From the NCBI GenBank assembly GCA_003486225.1, contig DNGN01000148.1, positions 3,429 to 20,865 of the forward strand: 17,437 bases of DNA, given 5' to 3'. A program made the position numbers and the translations under genes. Below, piece after piece: positions 7,614 to 14,448 of the stretch. Origin of the DNA: Chloroflexota bacterium. GTDB taxonomy: Bacteria; Chloroflexota; Anaerolineae; Anaerolineales; UBA11579. Numbering within the stretch: position 1 is the stretch's first letter; every line of letters starts with the position of its first letter. The notes under the pieces were generated by a model, which worked only from the letters and a program-made list of their open reading frames with translations, was not told where the DNA came from and made no database searches.

Positions 7614-7645
7614 AAAAGAGGCGAGCAATTTTGCTCGCCTCTTTT
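7614..7645. terminator. Bidirectional intrinsic terminator
   Basis: A perfect 15-bp inverted repeat (7614-7628 and 7631-7645) has only two unpaired centre bases. Its core is GAGGCGAGCAA/TTGCTCGCCTC, with AAAA on the left and TTTT on the right flank. Both strands therefore carry a GC-rich stem followed by U. It lies between the convergent S9 peptidase and FmdB-type genes and should stop transcription both ways. Confidence 0.9.
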
Positions 7646-7660
7646 AGTTTCATTGTGCTG

Positions 7661-7858
7661 TTATGTGTTCTTCTTTTCTTTTTTGCTGTCCGTAACGTAG
7701 AAGCCGCTGCCTTTAAATGTTACCTGAGGGGCCGTGTAAATGCGTTGCACACTATGATGCCCATTAGGGCAGGCAAGATGTGAGCGGTCTGCATTGATGG
7801 CAAGATGTTGATTGAAGTGCGCACCACACTTTTGGCATATGAAGCTGTACTCTGGCAT
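7661..7858 (-). CDS. FmdB-type small zinc-ribbon protein
   Basis: This 65-residue protein begins MPEYSFICQKCGAHFNQHL, the hallmark of the FmdB/CxxC_CxxC_SSSS putative regulatory family, and continues with ACPNGHHSVQRIYTAPQVTFKGSGFY. The first knuckle is CQKC. The second is CPNGHH rather than the usual CxxC, so the metal site would be Cys3His or similar. The family is often called regulatory, but its role is not known. The start lies 32 bases after the Hsp20 stop on the same strand, with GGAG about 11 bases upstream, so it is probably co-transcribed with hsp20. The gene ends just before the bidirectional terminator. Confidence 0.82.
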   Translation of the reverse strand: MPEYSFICQKCGAHFNQHLAINADRSHLACPNGHHSVQRIYTAPQVTFKGSGFYVTDSKKEKKNT

Positions 7859-7890
7859 AATTTGCGGTTTCTCCGTTACCTACTAACAGA

Positions 7891-8331
7891 CTACCTGGCC
7901 TTAACATTTATTACCTTGGGTTTGCTTTCTTCTGCCTTGGGCATGGTTAATCTCAGTATACCGTTCTTCATCTCTGCATTGGCCTTATCGGCGATTACGC
8001 TTGAGGGCAGTGTCAGGCTGCGCGAGAAGGACTGGTAGCGGTGTTCGCGGATATGGTACTTGGCCCCTTCTTTGGTTTCTTCCTGGGTGACTTCCCCACG
8101 GATTGTGAGCACATCACCAGTGATCTGGATATCCAGATCCTTTGGATCTAAGCCGGGCAAAGTAGCCTTGACCACGATTTCATCTTCGGTCTGATACATG
8201 TCAACTATCGGCAATCCCCAACCTGTTTGCGCGGTAGTGGGCATTGAGAAGAACTCATCGATCAGCCGATCCATATCCTTCCGCATCGAAACCATATCCC
8301 GGAAGGGTTCCCAACGTGTGATATTTGACAT
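7891..8331 (-). CDS. Hsp20/alpha-crystallin family small heat shock protein
   Basis: This is a 146-residue small heat shock protein, an ATP-independent holdase that keeps unfolding proteins soluble for DnaK. The N-terminal arm starts MSNITRWEPFRDMVSMRKDM, a common opening in bacterial Hsp20. The alpha-crystallin domain spans about residues 40-135, with VDMYQTEDEIVVKATLPGL, DVLTIRGE, and NGILRLTMPKAE as the G-x-L signature. The C-terminal tail KVINVKAR contains the I-x-V oligomerisation motif. AGGAGG lies five to six bases before the ATG. No CIRCE element is visible upstream, but an imperfect 10-bp inverted repeat lies in the 137-base leader. The small zinc-ribbon gene follows on the same strand. 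Confidence 0.95.
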   Translation of the reverse strand: MSNITRWEPFRDMVSMRKDMDRLIDEFFSMPTTAQTGWGLPIVDMYQTEDEIVVKATLPGLDPKDLDIQITGDVLTIRGEVTQEETKEGAKYHIREHRYQSFSRSLTLPSSVIADKANAEMKNGILRLTMPKAEESKPKVINVKAR

Positions 8332-8375
8332 ATTAGCCTCCTAAATCTAGCTATATAAGTTTCAGTTAAACTATA

Positions 8376-8406
8376 AACCGCCTGCATTAAAAAAACGCAA
8401 GCGGTT
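8376..8406 (-). promoter_or_regulatory. Inverted repeat in the hsp20 upstream region
   Basis: AACCGCCTGC (8376-8385) and GCAAGCGGTT (8397-8406) form a 10-bp stem with one G-U/G-T pair around an 11-base A/T-rich loop, about 45 bases upstream of the hsp20 start. On the minus strand a TTGACA hexamer lies just upstream (8424-8419), but no -10 is found at the proper spacing; TATAGT occurs at 8375-8370. The repeat could be an operator, a 5'-leader hairpin, or a weak terminator for the response-regulator gene upstream. It is not CIRCE. Confidence 0.35.
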
Positions 8407-8468
8407 CGTTAACAAAATGTCAAAAAATCGACAGGAGTATGTGCAGCTTATTGGGCTGCTTCAGTGGG

Positions 8469-9182
8469 TTATCGCTTGTAATCTACAAAACGGTAGCCAA
8501 CACCTCGCTCTGTGAGGATGTATTTGGGGTTTGAGGGATCTTCTTCCAGTTTCTGGCGCAGGTAGTTGACATACAATCGCACATAATGCGGTTCATCGCG
8601 GTATTCATACCCCCACACTTTGGCCAGGATTTGGTCGTGGGTGATGACCCAACCAGCATTTTGTACTAGGTGGTATAGCAACCGGTATTCCGTGGGGCGC
8701 AGCTTGACAAGCTCATCTTTTACCCAGACCTCTCGGCGGTCGAAATCGATCCTCAGCCGGTCATCAACTTTGATCACCCCGGTGGATTGGCCGCGCGAGG
8801 TATCCGTCCGGCGCAAGACAGCTTTTACCCGGCTGACCAGTTCTCGCGGGCTGAAAGGCTTGGTGACATAATCATCCGCGCCCAGCTCCAAACCACGCAC
8901 GCGATCATCTTCTTCGCTCTTGGCGGTCAGCATAATGACCGGTACATCGTGGTTCTCGCGCACCATGCGCAGCAGTTCAAAGCCATCAATATCCGGCAGC
9001 ATAACATCCAGCAGGATCAGGTCGGGCAGGGTTTCTCGCAGTTTGTCCATGGCCTGATGGCTGTTATAGGCTTCCACAACCAGGAACCCGTCATGTTCCA
9101 AATTGAGGCGGATAAAACGCACCATGCGTTCTTCATCGTCGATCACCAAGATGCGTCTGTTTGTAAATTGTACATCTTCCAT
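8469..9182 (-). CDS. OmpR/PhoB-family response regulator
   Basis: This 237-residue DNA-binding regulator has a receiver domain at about residues 10-122. It holds the acidic pair D15-D16, the phospho-acceptor D59 in LLDVMLPD, T86 in MLTAK and K108 in VTKPF. A winged-helix output domain (about 135-235) shows [29 protein letters not shown] and [10 protein letters not shown], ending [10 protein letters not shown]. All receiver residues are intact, so it can be phosphorylated. No histidine kinase is next to it. The gene starts four bases after the stop of the 81-residue gene, with GAGAG about seven bases before the ATG, so it appears to be the last gene of the Ser/Thr signalling operon. Confidence 0.95.
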   Translation of the reverse strand: MEDVQFTNRRILVIDDEERMVRFIRLNLEHDGFLVVEAYNSHQAMDKLRETLPDLILLDVMLPDIDGFELLRMVRENHDVPVIMLTAKSEEDDRVRGLELGADDYVTKPFSPRELVSRVKAVLRRTDTSRGQSTGVIKVDDRLRIDFDRREVWVKDELVKLRPTEYRLLYHLVQNAGWVITHDQILAKVWGYEYRDEPHYVRLYVNYLRQKLEEDPSNPKYILTERGVGYRFVDYKR

Positions 9183-9186
9183 TTCT

Positions 9187-9432
9187 TTACTCTCTTACAA
9201 AACTAATGATGTCTTCTTCTTCCTCTGTGGGTAAGATTTCCAGGAAATTGACCTTATCCCACGGCCAGATGACAAAACTGACTTCGTCTGCTGTAATGTA
9301 GGTCAGATCTTTGCCGTCTCGTTTGCGCGGGTTTTTAACGATCAGGATATTATCCGATGGGATTGGCATCTCGTCAATTTCTCCGACAATTGGTTCTTCG
9401 CCACTAATATGCAGGATCACATTAATCGTCAT
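9187..9432 (-). CDS. Unrecognised 81-residue acidic protein
   Basis: I do not recognise this family. The protein is short, acidic and soluble, with no cysteine and no membrane segment. It looks mostly beta: [21 protein letters not shown], a central basic segment [24 protein letters not shown] and an acidic end PTEEEEDI. The beginning resembles a small barrel-like beta fold, but that is only an impression. A strong AGGAGG site lies five to six bases before the ATG. It sits between the zinc-ribbon/FHA gene (25-base gap) and the response regulator (four-base gap), so it is very likely translated as part of the operon. It may be an adaptor or modulator of the regulator; that is inference from position alone. 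Confidence 0.75.
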   Translation of the reverse strand: MTINVILHISGEEPIVGEIDEMPIPSDNILIVKNPRKRDGKDLTYITADEVSFVIWPWDKVNFLEILPTEEEEDIISFVRE

Positions 9433-9457
9433 TATATCCTCCTATTGTTGGTCAGAG

Positions 9458-9967
9458 CTACTCTTGACGAACAAGTGCCTGGATTTTAAACCTGCCCAGG
9501 GATAATACGTCCCCATGGTGGACCAGTTGATCGGTGTGTGGGTCTATTTTATTCTCATTAATCCGGGTGCCGTTGGAGGACCCAAGATCTTCAACATACA
9601 GATTATCGTTTTTAAATTTGAGCGTGGCATGCAGCCGTGATACGCCTTGCGAATATGCGTCATATGGTGCTAGGTCTATATCTGGCAGGATGGACTGCCC
9701 CTGGCTAATGCGCCCAAGGGTGTATTCCTCGCGACCGACCAATGGCAGTATTTGCCCGGTGCGAATGATATGCAGGTTGACGTGTGCTTCGGTTACAGGC
9801 AAAGGTGCATTGGGCTCTTTCGGTGGGAGTGCAGTTTGGAGGTTTAAATCCGTTGTACCAAAGGTGGCCGTTGAAACGCCATCGGCATCGATTAATTTCG
9901 TGCCGCATTCTGTACAAAATATGGCCCCTTCGGGCTCTTCAAAACTACAATTCGGACAAATTATCAT
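9458..9967 (-). CDS. Zinc-ribbon/FHA-domain phosphothreonine reader
   Basis: This 169-residue protein has an N-terminal zinc ribbon (C4, C7, C18, C21 in CPNC and CTEC), a Ser/Thr-containing linker (about residues 28-60), and a C-terminal FHA domain (about 63-165). FHA domains bind phosphothreonine peptides; the key positions are G85-R86, S110-R111-x-H113 and D127-LGSSNGT-N137. I chose ATG at 9967 because GAGGAAG lies about six bases upstream. A longer frame to 10042 would lack a site and overlap the upstream gene further. The start overlaps the end of the J-VWA gene by 23 bases, which suggests coupled translation. It is the natural reader for the kinase in this operon. The linker has a Thr cluster (STATFGTT, 32-39) that could be a phospho-site. 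Confidence 0.92.
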   Translation of the reverse strand: MIICPNCSFEEPEGAIFCTECGTKLIDADGVSTATFGTTDLNLQTALPPKEPNAPLPVTEAHVNLHIIRTGQILPLVGREEYTLGRISQGQSILPDIDLAPYDAYSQGVSRLHATLKFKNDNLYVEDLGSSNGTRINENKIDPHTDQLVHHGDVLSLGRFKIQALVRQE

Positions 9968-11450
9968 GACTAACTTCCTCTTCAAAATTTTCCAATACCA
10001 AAGCCCGGGTGCCGTATTTGATTTGTTTATGGGCGATATCACTCATATCTTGGTTCTTGCCGATATGATCCAATTCTAACATGACAGTTCGGGCGAGATG
10101 ATCCTCTCCCGCGGTTAACAGCTGGGTAGCCAGGTTTTTCAGCCGTTGGGTGGCCTGATGGACGTTGCCGAGCCTGAGGTCTTTTCGTGCCATTTCCTGC
10201 AGCCGGTACATGGAAAGGCGGGACATGGCTTGCACTAAAATATGCGGAGGCGGTACTGGCCTGGGGTTTTCCGATACCGGGCGGGAGAAAGTCAGTCTGG
10301 AGGAGATGTTGGGTATCGGTGCAGATGGCATCATGAAATCCAGGGAGCCATCCAAAAACTGGAACTCTTCCTGGTCACCGGTCGATTGGATTAAAAATTC
10401 CATCAGAACACTTAGCGGCTGATCCTTTGGGATGTCTCCCAGTGCTAAGGAGTGTGCCACAATGATTGAGGATGTATCTGGCTTCATGCGGAAGGCATAT
10501 CGCAGTTCAACCTGCTTGGGCATATTGAGATGAAGGGTAACATTATTAACGAAGGTGTTTTGGATCCTGCCGAATTTTTCCTGCAGGAATACCTGGATCG
10601 CATTGGGAGTCTCGGCGAATTGGTTGTTGCCGCCAGTGATGGAGGCCAATGGGTCCAGGAATTCGTCGTTCCATTCGTCACCAATACCAATCGTGTGGAT
10701 GCTGATACCCTGTTCAGCTGCCAGTTTGGCTAATTGGAGACATTCTTCTTCGTCCCCATAGGTGCGTCCATCTGTAACCAGGATGATGTGATTGGTAAAG
10801 CGTGGGTTTAGATTCTTGGTTAGCTCCTGGTAGCCAGTTTCTAATCCTTTGAAGATCTCCGTGCCACCGCTTGCCGAGACCTGGCTGATCTTGGCGATCA
10901 ACATGTTGAGGTTTTGGTTACGTGTTGCGGGGATGATGACATCTGCCCGGTCGTTGAAAGCGACAACTGAGAGAATGTCTTCGGGTTTCAAGGCGCGGAT
11001 AATCTGGTTCGCAGTATCCTTAATGGCACTCAGGCGTCCGCCCGACATTGAATTTGAGATATCCAAAACCACACAGATATTGAGTGGCTGACGGGAAACG
11101 GTGTTGTTTGGGTTCGGGGCCGCGTTGATATTCAGCAGGACATAGATCAACTGCGAGCGGTCCATTTTAGCAAGGGCCTGGCGGCTGTAAATGGCATTCA
11201 CCAGCAGGTTCTTGGGAGTGCTGATATCTGCTGGCAGCAGCTGGTCGTAGGTGGCTCTGGCCGTAGCGCTTGAGAGGGTCTCGTAGGCTTCTTGGATTTG
11301 CAGGAATACCTCGACGGCACTTTTGTCTTTGTTATAGTCCGGGTGGAACTTGCGCGCCGCCAGGTGATAGGCGTGCCGGATTTCATCCTGGGTTGCCGAA
11401 CGGGGGATGCCTAAACGAGCATAATAATTATCTAAGTAACCAGTAACCAT
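9945..11450 (-). CDS. J-domain / von Willebrand factor A fusion protein
   Basis: This is a 501-residue protein with an unusual fusion. Residues about 8-72 form a J-domain with the essential HPD motif (H36-P37-D38), so it should stimulate a DnaK-type chaperone. Residues about 120-310 form a VWA domain. Its metal-ion-dependent adhesion site is intact: D130-I-S132-N-S134, then SGGTEIFKG supplying Thr and ILVTDGRTYGDEEE supplying Asp. The C-terminal third (about 320-501) has a beta-sandwich-like part and a helical tail with RLKNLATQLLTAGEDHLA, as seen after VWA in other bacterial VWA proteins. There is no signal peptide or membrane segment, so it is cytoplasmic. No Shine-Dalgarno site is seen at the ATG, which lies nine bases past the PP2C stop, so coupling is likely. 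Its function is unknown; it may act as a scaffold or remodeller in the phospho-signalling pathway. Confidence 0.9.
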   Translation of the reverse strand: MVTGYLDNYYARLGIPRSATQDEIRHAYHLAARKFHPDYNKDKSAVEVFLQIQEAYETLSSATARATYDQLLPADISTPKNLLVNAIYSRQALAKMDRSQLIYVLLNINAAPNPNNTVSRQPLNICVVLDISNSMSGGRLSAIKDTANQIIRALKPEDILSVVAFNDRADVIIPATRNQNLNMLIAKISQVSASGGTEIFKGLETGYQELTKNLNPRFTNHIILVTDGRTYGDEEECLQLAKLAAEQGISIHTIGIGDEWNDEFLDPLASITGGNNQFAETPNAIQVFLQEKFGRIQNTFVNNVTLHLNMPKQVELRYAFRMKPDTSSIIVAHSLALGDIPKDQPLSVLMEFLIQSTGDQEEFQFLDGSLDFMMPSAPIPNISSRLTFSRPVSENPRPVPPPHILVQAMSRLSMYRLQEMARKDLRLGNVHQATQRLKNLATQLLTAGEDHLARTVMLELDHIGKNQDMSDIAHKQIKYGTRALVLENFEEEVSHDNLSEL

Positions 11451-11459
11451 AATCTATTT

Positions 11460-12404
11460 TTAGTCAGAGAGTCGCACCAAGATTAAAGAGATATTATCTG
11501 GACCTCCAGCAGCATTGGCTGCATCTGCCAGGTTTTGACACGCCCGCTGCGGGCTGATGCTTTCACTGATGATCTGAAAGATTCGTTCCTCGGAGAGCAC
11601 TCCCCACAAACCATCGGAGCAGATCAGCAAGTAGCCCGGATTGGGCAGTGAAGCGGTAAAGATATCCGGTTCTGGGGCCTCGCCCTGTCCCAGGGCGCGG
11701 TATAGCATCGACTTTTGTGGATGCAGGGCTGCTTCTTCTGCCGTGATCTGCCCGAGTTCTTCCAAGCGCTTTACCAGAGAGTGGTCTCTGGTGAGCAACT
11801 GCATGCGGCCATCCAGATAAATGGCGTAGGCACGGCTGTCGCCCACATGGGCAAGGGTCATTTGGGTGCCGATAGAGATCACGGCGGTCATGGTGGTTCC
11901 GCCGCCTGGAGCGGCTTCAATAATGTTTTGGTGGGCCTGGGTGATGCCCAATTTCATAATCTCTTGCAGTGATTCGCTGGGTGGGCTGGGATTGAGGCCA
12001 TAGAGGGAAGCGTATAATTTGCTGATCAGGTAATTGCCCATGCTGCGAACAGCTGTGGCACTGGCCTTTTCACCATTCTGGTGGCCTCCCATACCGTCTG
12101 CGATGATGAAAACCCCAAACGGGAGAGAAGAAGAAAGTGCACCGATCAGGGAGGTATGCAGGAAGAGAGAATCCTCGTTTTTATCTCTGGTCTTGCCTAC
12201 ACTGCGGGCTGCGCCAGCGATAAGCTGCTGTGGTTCGATGCGCTGCCCCAGATAGGCGATCTCGTTGATTTGTTCTTCAGAGAGGGGGGCAGTCTCGGCT
12301 TCACTCACATGTTTTGGTGGCTTTACGGGCTGGGTGGTTACGCCCTGGCCTGCGGGGGGCATCTCTGTATTGTTTTTAAATAGTTTTTCCCAAATTTTCT
12401 TCAC
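11460..12404 (-). CDS. PP2C-family Ser/Thr protein phosphatase
   Basis: This 314-residue metal-dependent phosphatase would reverse phosphorylation by the operon's kinase. The catalytic domain begins at about residue 61. It contains the PPM motifs RSVGKTRDKNED (N76-E77-D78), IIADGMGGHQ (D103-G104 metal site), GGTTMTAV, LAHVGDSRAY, TRDHSLV, LICSDGLWG and GGPDNISLILV. The first 60 residues are an extra Lys/Pro-rich, probably disordered segment containing a possible helix (SEEQINEIAYLGQ). The start is GTG at 12404, with AAGGA six to seven bases upstream. It lies 24 bases after the PQQ-kinase stop and nine bases before the J-VWA start. No membrane segment is present. All metal-binding motifs look intact, so it should be active. 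Confidence 0.95.
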   Translation of the reverse strand: MKKIWEKLFKNNTEMPPAGQGVTTQPVKPPKHVSEAETAPLSEEQINEIAYLGQRIEPQQLIAGAARSVGKTRDKNEDSLFLHTSLIGALSSSLPFGVFIIADGMGGHQNGEKASATAVRSMGNYLISKLYASLYGLNPSPPSESLQEIMKLGITQAHQNIIEAAPGGGTTMTAVISIGTQMTLAHVGDSRAYAIYLDGRMQLLTRDHSLVKRLEELGQITAEEAALHPQKSMLYRALGQGEAPEPDIFTASLPNPGYLLICSDGLWGVLSEERIFQIISESISPQRACQNLADAANAAGGPDNISLILVRLSD

Positions 12405-12428
12405 AATATTTCCTTGGTATTCAGGTTA

Positions 12429-14309
12429 TTATGCCAGCAAAGCATACACCATTCTATCGGATGAACCGAAGAAAACCATGTCGTTATTCGCCACCGCCGA
12501 TCCTGTGATTGGTGCTTCGGTGGCAAATTTCCAGCGCAGTTGGCCTGTCCGGGCATCCAGGCAGTACATATGCTTGTCCACTGAACCGATGTACAGCGCG
12601 TCTTTGTAGATCAGTGGCGTGGCTGTGATCTGATGCTCGGTTTTATAGCGCCAGATTTCCTTGGAGGTTTGAGCCTGCACGCAGTAAATCTGGTGATCCG
12701 CTGCCCCGACATAAAGCAAGTTGTCCACCACCAGCGGTGAGGATATAGAGCCGCGCCCCAGCCGGAAGCGCCAGTGCGCCCAGCCGGTCTGGGCATCCAG
12801 GGCATATAATGTCGAATCGAGCGAGGTGCAGTAGACAATATCGTTCACGACCGCTGGGGAGGAGGTGATGGCCCGTCTTGCCCGGAACCGCCATTTGGGG
12901 TTCCCGCCAAAGTCCAGGCAAAGCAGTTCTCCAGCTTCAGTTCCTACATAGACATAGTCTTTGGTGACAAAGGGCGTGGAGCGAATAGCCCCAGCGGCAT
13001 CCATTTTCCAGGAAGATCGCCCAGTAGTCAGGTTGATGGCGTGCAAGAAGCCGTCATCTGAGCCGATAAAGACATGCCCCTGAGAAATGGACGGTGAAGA
13101 TCGGAATGGTCCTTCCCCAAAATACGTCCAGACGATGCTCCCAGAACGTTGGGTTACAGCATGCACCCGGTTGTCTTCAGAGCCGATAAAGACATTGGTA
13201 TCGTAAACTGCGGGCTTTCCGGGCAGACCTCCCTGGGTAGCATATTTCCATTTAAAGTTACCATTCGAGGCGTCCAGGGCGTAGAGGTTGGTGTCGTAGC
13301 AGGGTATGAAGAGCGTACCGTCATGGAAGGTCAGGCTGCCGCGGATCTCGTCCTCGCATTCAAAGGTCCAGACTGGTTTGACGTTGCTTTTGGACCCAAT
13401 GGACGCTGTGGTGGACATATATTCAGGCAGCGAGCCGGTTTTGCGCCCGGCAGCAATCAGGGCCTGCTTCATTTCATCCGCAGTTTTAAAACGGTCTTTG
13501 GCTTCATATTCCAGCGCCCGGTTGATGACAGAAATTAATTCATCGGATACATTGCTGTTTATGTCCTGGATCGGACGTTCGTTAAACGAAAAAGGGGCTT
13601 CCAATCGCGGGTCGCGCAGGGTGAGTAAATGGTGCAGCGTGGCCCCCAGGGCGTAGATATCCACTTTTGGGGTAGCTTCGCCGCGGTATTGGTCCGGTGG
13701 GGAATAGCCCTGAGTGCCGATCATGGTGTTTTTCTCTTTGGGATCAAACAGTTTGGCAATGCCAAAGTCAACCAGCATGACATGGTTTTGGGGAGTGATC
13801 ATGATGTTGGTCGGCTTGATATCCCGGAAGATGATCGGTTCGGACTGGCTGGTGTGCAGGTAATGCAGCACGTCACACAGCTCAATGCCCCAGGCAATTA
13901 CCTGGGCTTCGGGGAGGAAGTTGGTAATTTCGGCCAGGATCGAGTCCAGATCGCGTCCATGGACGAGTTCCATCACCAGATAGGCACGCTCGTTGCGCAT
14001 AAAATAGTCATAAATCCTTGGGATGGATTGGTGGCGCAGGGTTGCGAGAATGTTCGATTCGCGTTCGTAGTTGATGAAGATCTTTTTCCGGACGAGCGGA
14101 TCGCTGATCTGGCTGATCATCTCCTTGATGGCAACCAATCGGATTGCTTTAAAATTTGTATCTCGGGCACGATATACCGTACCCATTCCGCCGACACCAA
14201 TGATGTCTTGGATTTCATAACGGTCCATTAGAACCTGACCAGGTTTTAATTGAACTCCAGGCCCCTTAGCTGAATCAGGTCCAAGATGGCGGGTTGTGTG
14301 GTCGGTCAA
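12429..14309 (-). CDS. Cytoplasmic Ser/Thr kinase with C-terminal PQQ-like beta-propeller
   Basis: This is a 626-residue two-part protein. The kinase domain (about residues 31-295) has GVGGMGTVYRA, K62 in VAIKE, FRDIKPTN (161-168; the usual HRD histidine is Phe), DFG at 181-183 and GTQGYSPPDQY in the activation segment. The last 310 residues consist of eight PQQ-like repeats of about 38-39 residues. Each has a W-x-F/Y strand, then a VYIGS-type strand and an LYALDA-type strand (for example VFIGSEDNRVHAV and LYIGSVDKHMYCLDA). No membrane segment separates the two parts, so the propeller is cytoplasmic, as in Streptomyces AfsK. The start is TTG at 14309, with AAGGAG about seven bases upstream. 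It heads the six-gene signalling operon. The propeller is a probable ligand- or protein-binding sensor. Confidence 0.95.
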   Translation of the reverse strand: MTDHTTRHLGPDSAKGPGVQLKPGQVLMDRYEIQDIIGVGGMGTVYRARDTNFKAIRLVAIKEMISQISDPLVRKKIFINYERESNILATLRHQSIPRIYDYFMRNERAYLVMELVHGRDLDSILAEITNFLPEAQVIAWGIELCDVLHYLHTSQSEPIIFRDIKPTNIMITPQNHVMLVDFGIAKLFDPKEKNTMIGTQGYSPPDQYRGEATPKVDIYALGATLHHLLTLRDPRLEAPFSFNERPIQDINSNVSDELISVINRALEYEAKDRFKTADEMKQALIAAGRKTGSLPEYMSTTASIGSKSNVKPVWTFECEDEIRGSLTFHDGTLFIPCYDTNLYALDASNGNFKWKYATQGGLPGKPAVYDTNVFIGSEDNRVHAVTQRSGSIVWTYFGEGPFRSSPSISQGHVFIGSDDGFLHAINLTTGRSSWKMDAAGAIRSTPFVTKDYVYVGTEAGELLCLDFGGNPKWRFRARRAITSSPAVVNDIVYCTSLDSTLYALDAQTGWAHWRFRLGRGSISSPLVVDNLLYVGAADHQIYCVQAQTSKEIWRYKTEHQITATPLIYKDALYIGSVDKHMYCLDARTGQLRWKFATEAPITGSAVANNDMVFFGSSDRMVYALLA

Positions 14310-14383
14310 GAAAAACTCCTTGTTGAATCATTAATGATTAGTTTTATTATAGGGTTGGAGAACCTATTTTGTGGGAGATTAGC

Positions 14384-14412
14384 ATTATAAAATCGTGATG
14401 AATAGGTTTCAG
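14384..14412 (-). promoter_or_regulatory. Probable promoter of the signalling operon, bracketed by an inverted repeat
   Basis: On the minus strand, CTGAAA (14412-14407), a 17-base spacer and TATAAT (14389-14384) lie about 75 bases before the TTG start of the PQQ kinase. An exact 8-bp inverted repeat brackets it. AACCTATT on the minus strand (14408-14401) overlaps the -35, and its partner (14361-14368) falls just after the expected start of transcription. Two more TATAAT-like boxes occur on the same strand nearby (14351-14346 and about 14435-14430), without good -35 partners. This gap (14310-14448) holds no gene. Confidence 0.5.
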
Positions 14413-14448
14413 CCTCAGCTACAATTATAGTGAGAAATCAAAAAGATG

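Noticed and set aside
7592..7783. A small plus-strand frame with a hydrophobic stretch right after the peptidase stop
   Set aside because: It begins at TTG without a ribosome site, runs through the terminator palindrome and lies antisense to the FmdB-type gene.
7805..8038. A 77-codon hydrophobic plus-strand frame
   Set aside because: It is antisense to the well-supported Hsp20 and FmdB-type genes; the hydrophobic look comes from the complement of their codons.
8332..8468. CIRCE operator for HrcA upstream of hsp20
   Set aside because: The TTAGCACTC-N9-GAGTGCTAA pattern is not present on either strand.
9968..10042. Longer start for the zinc-ribbon/FHA protein
   Set aside because: The extra 25 residues are not part of any domain and overlap the J-VWA coding end, while the ATG at 9967 has a GAGGAAG site directly before the zinc ribbon.
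13629..14231. A 200-codon plus-strand frame opposite the PQQ kinase
   Set aside because: It overlaps the conserved kinase motifs on the other strand and has no recognisable domain or ribosome site.
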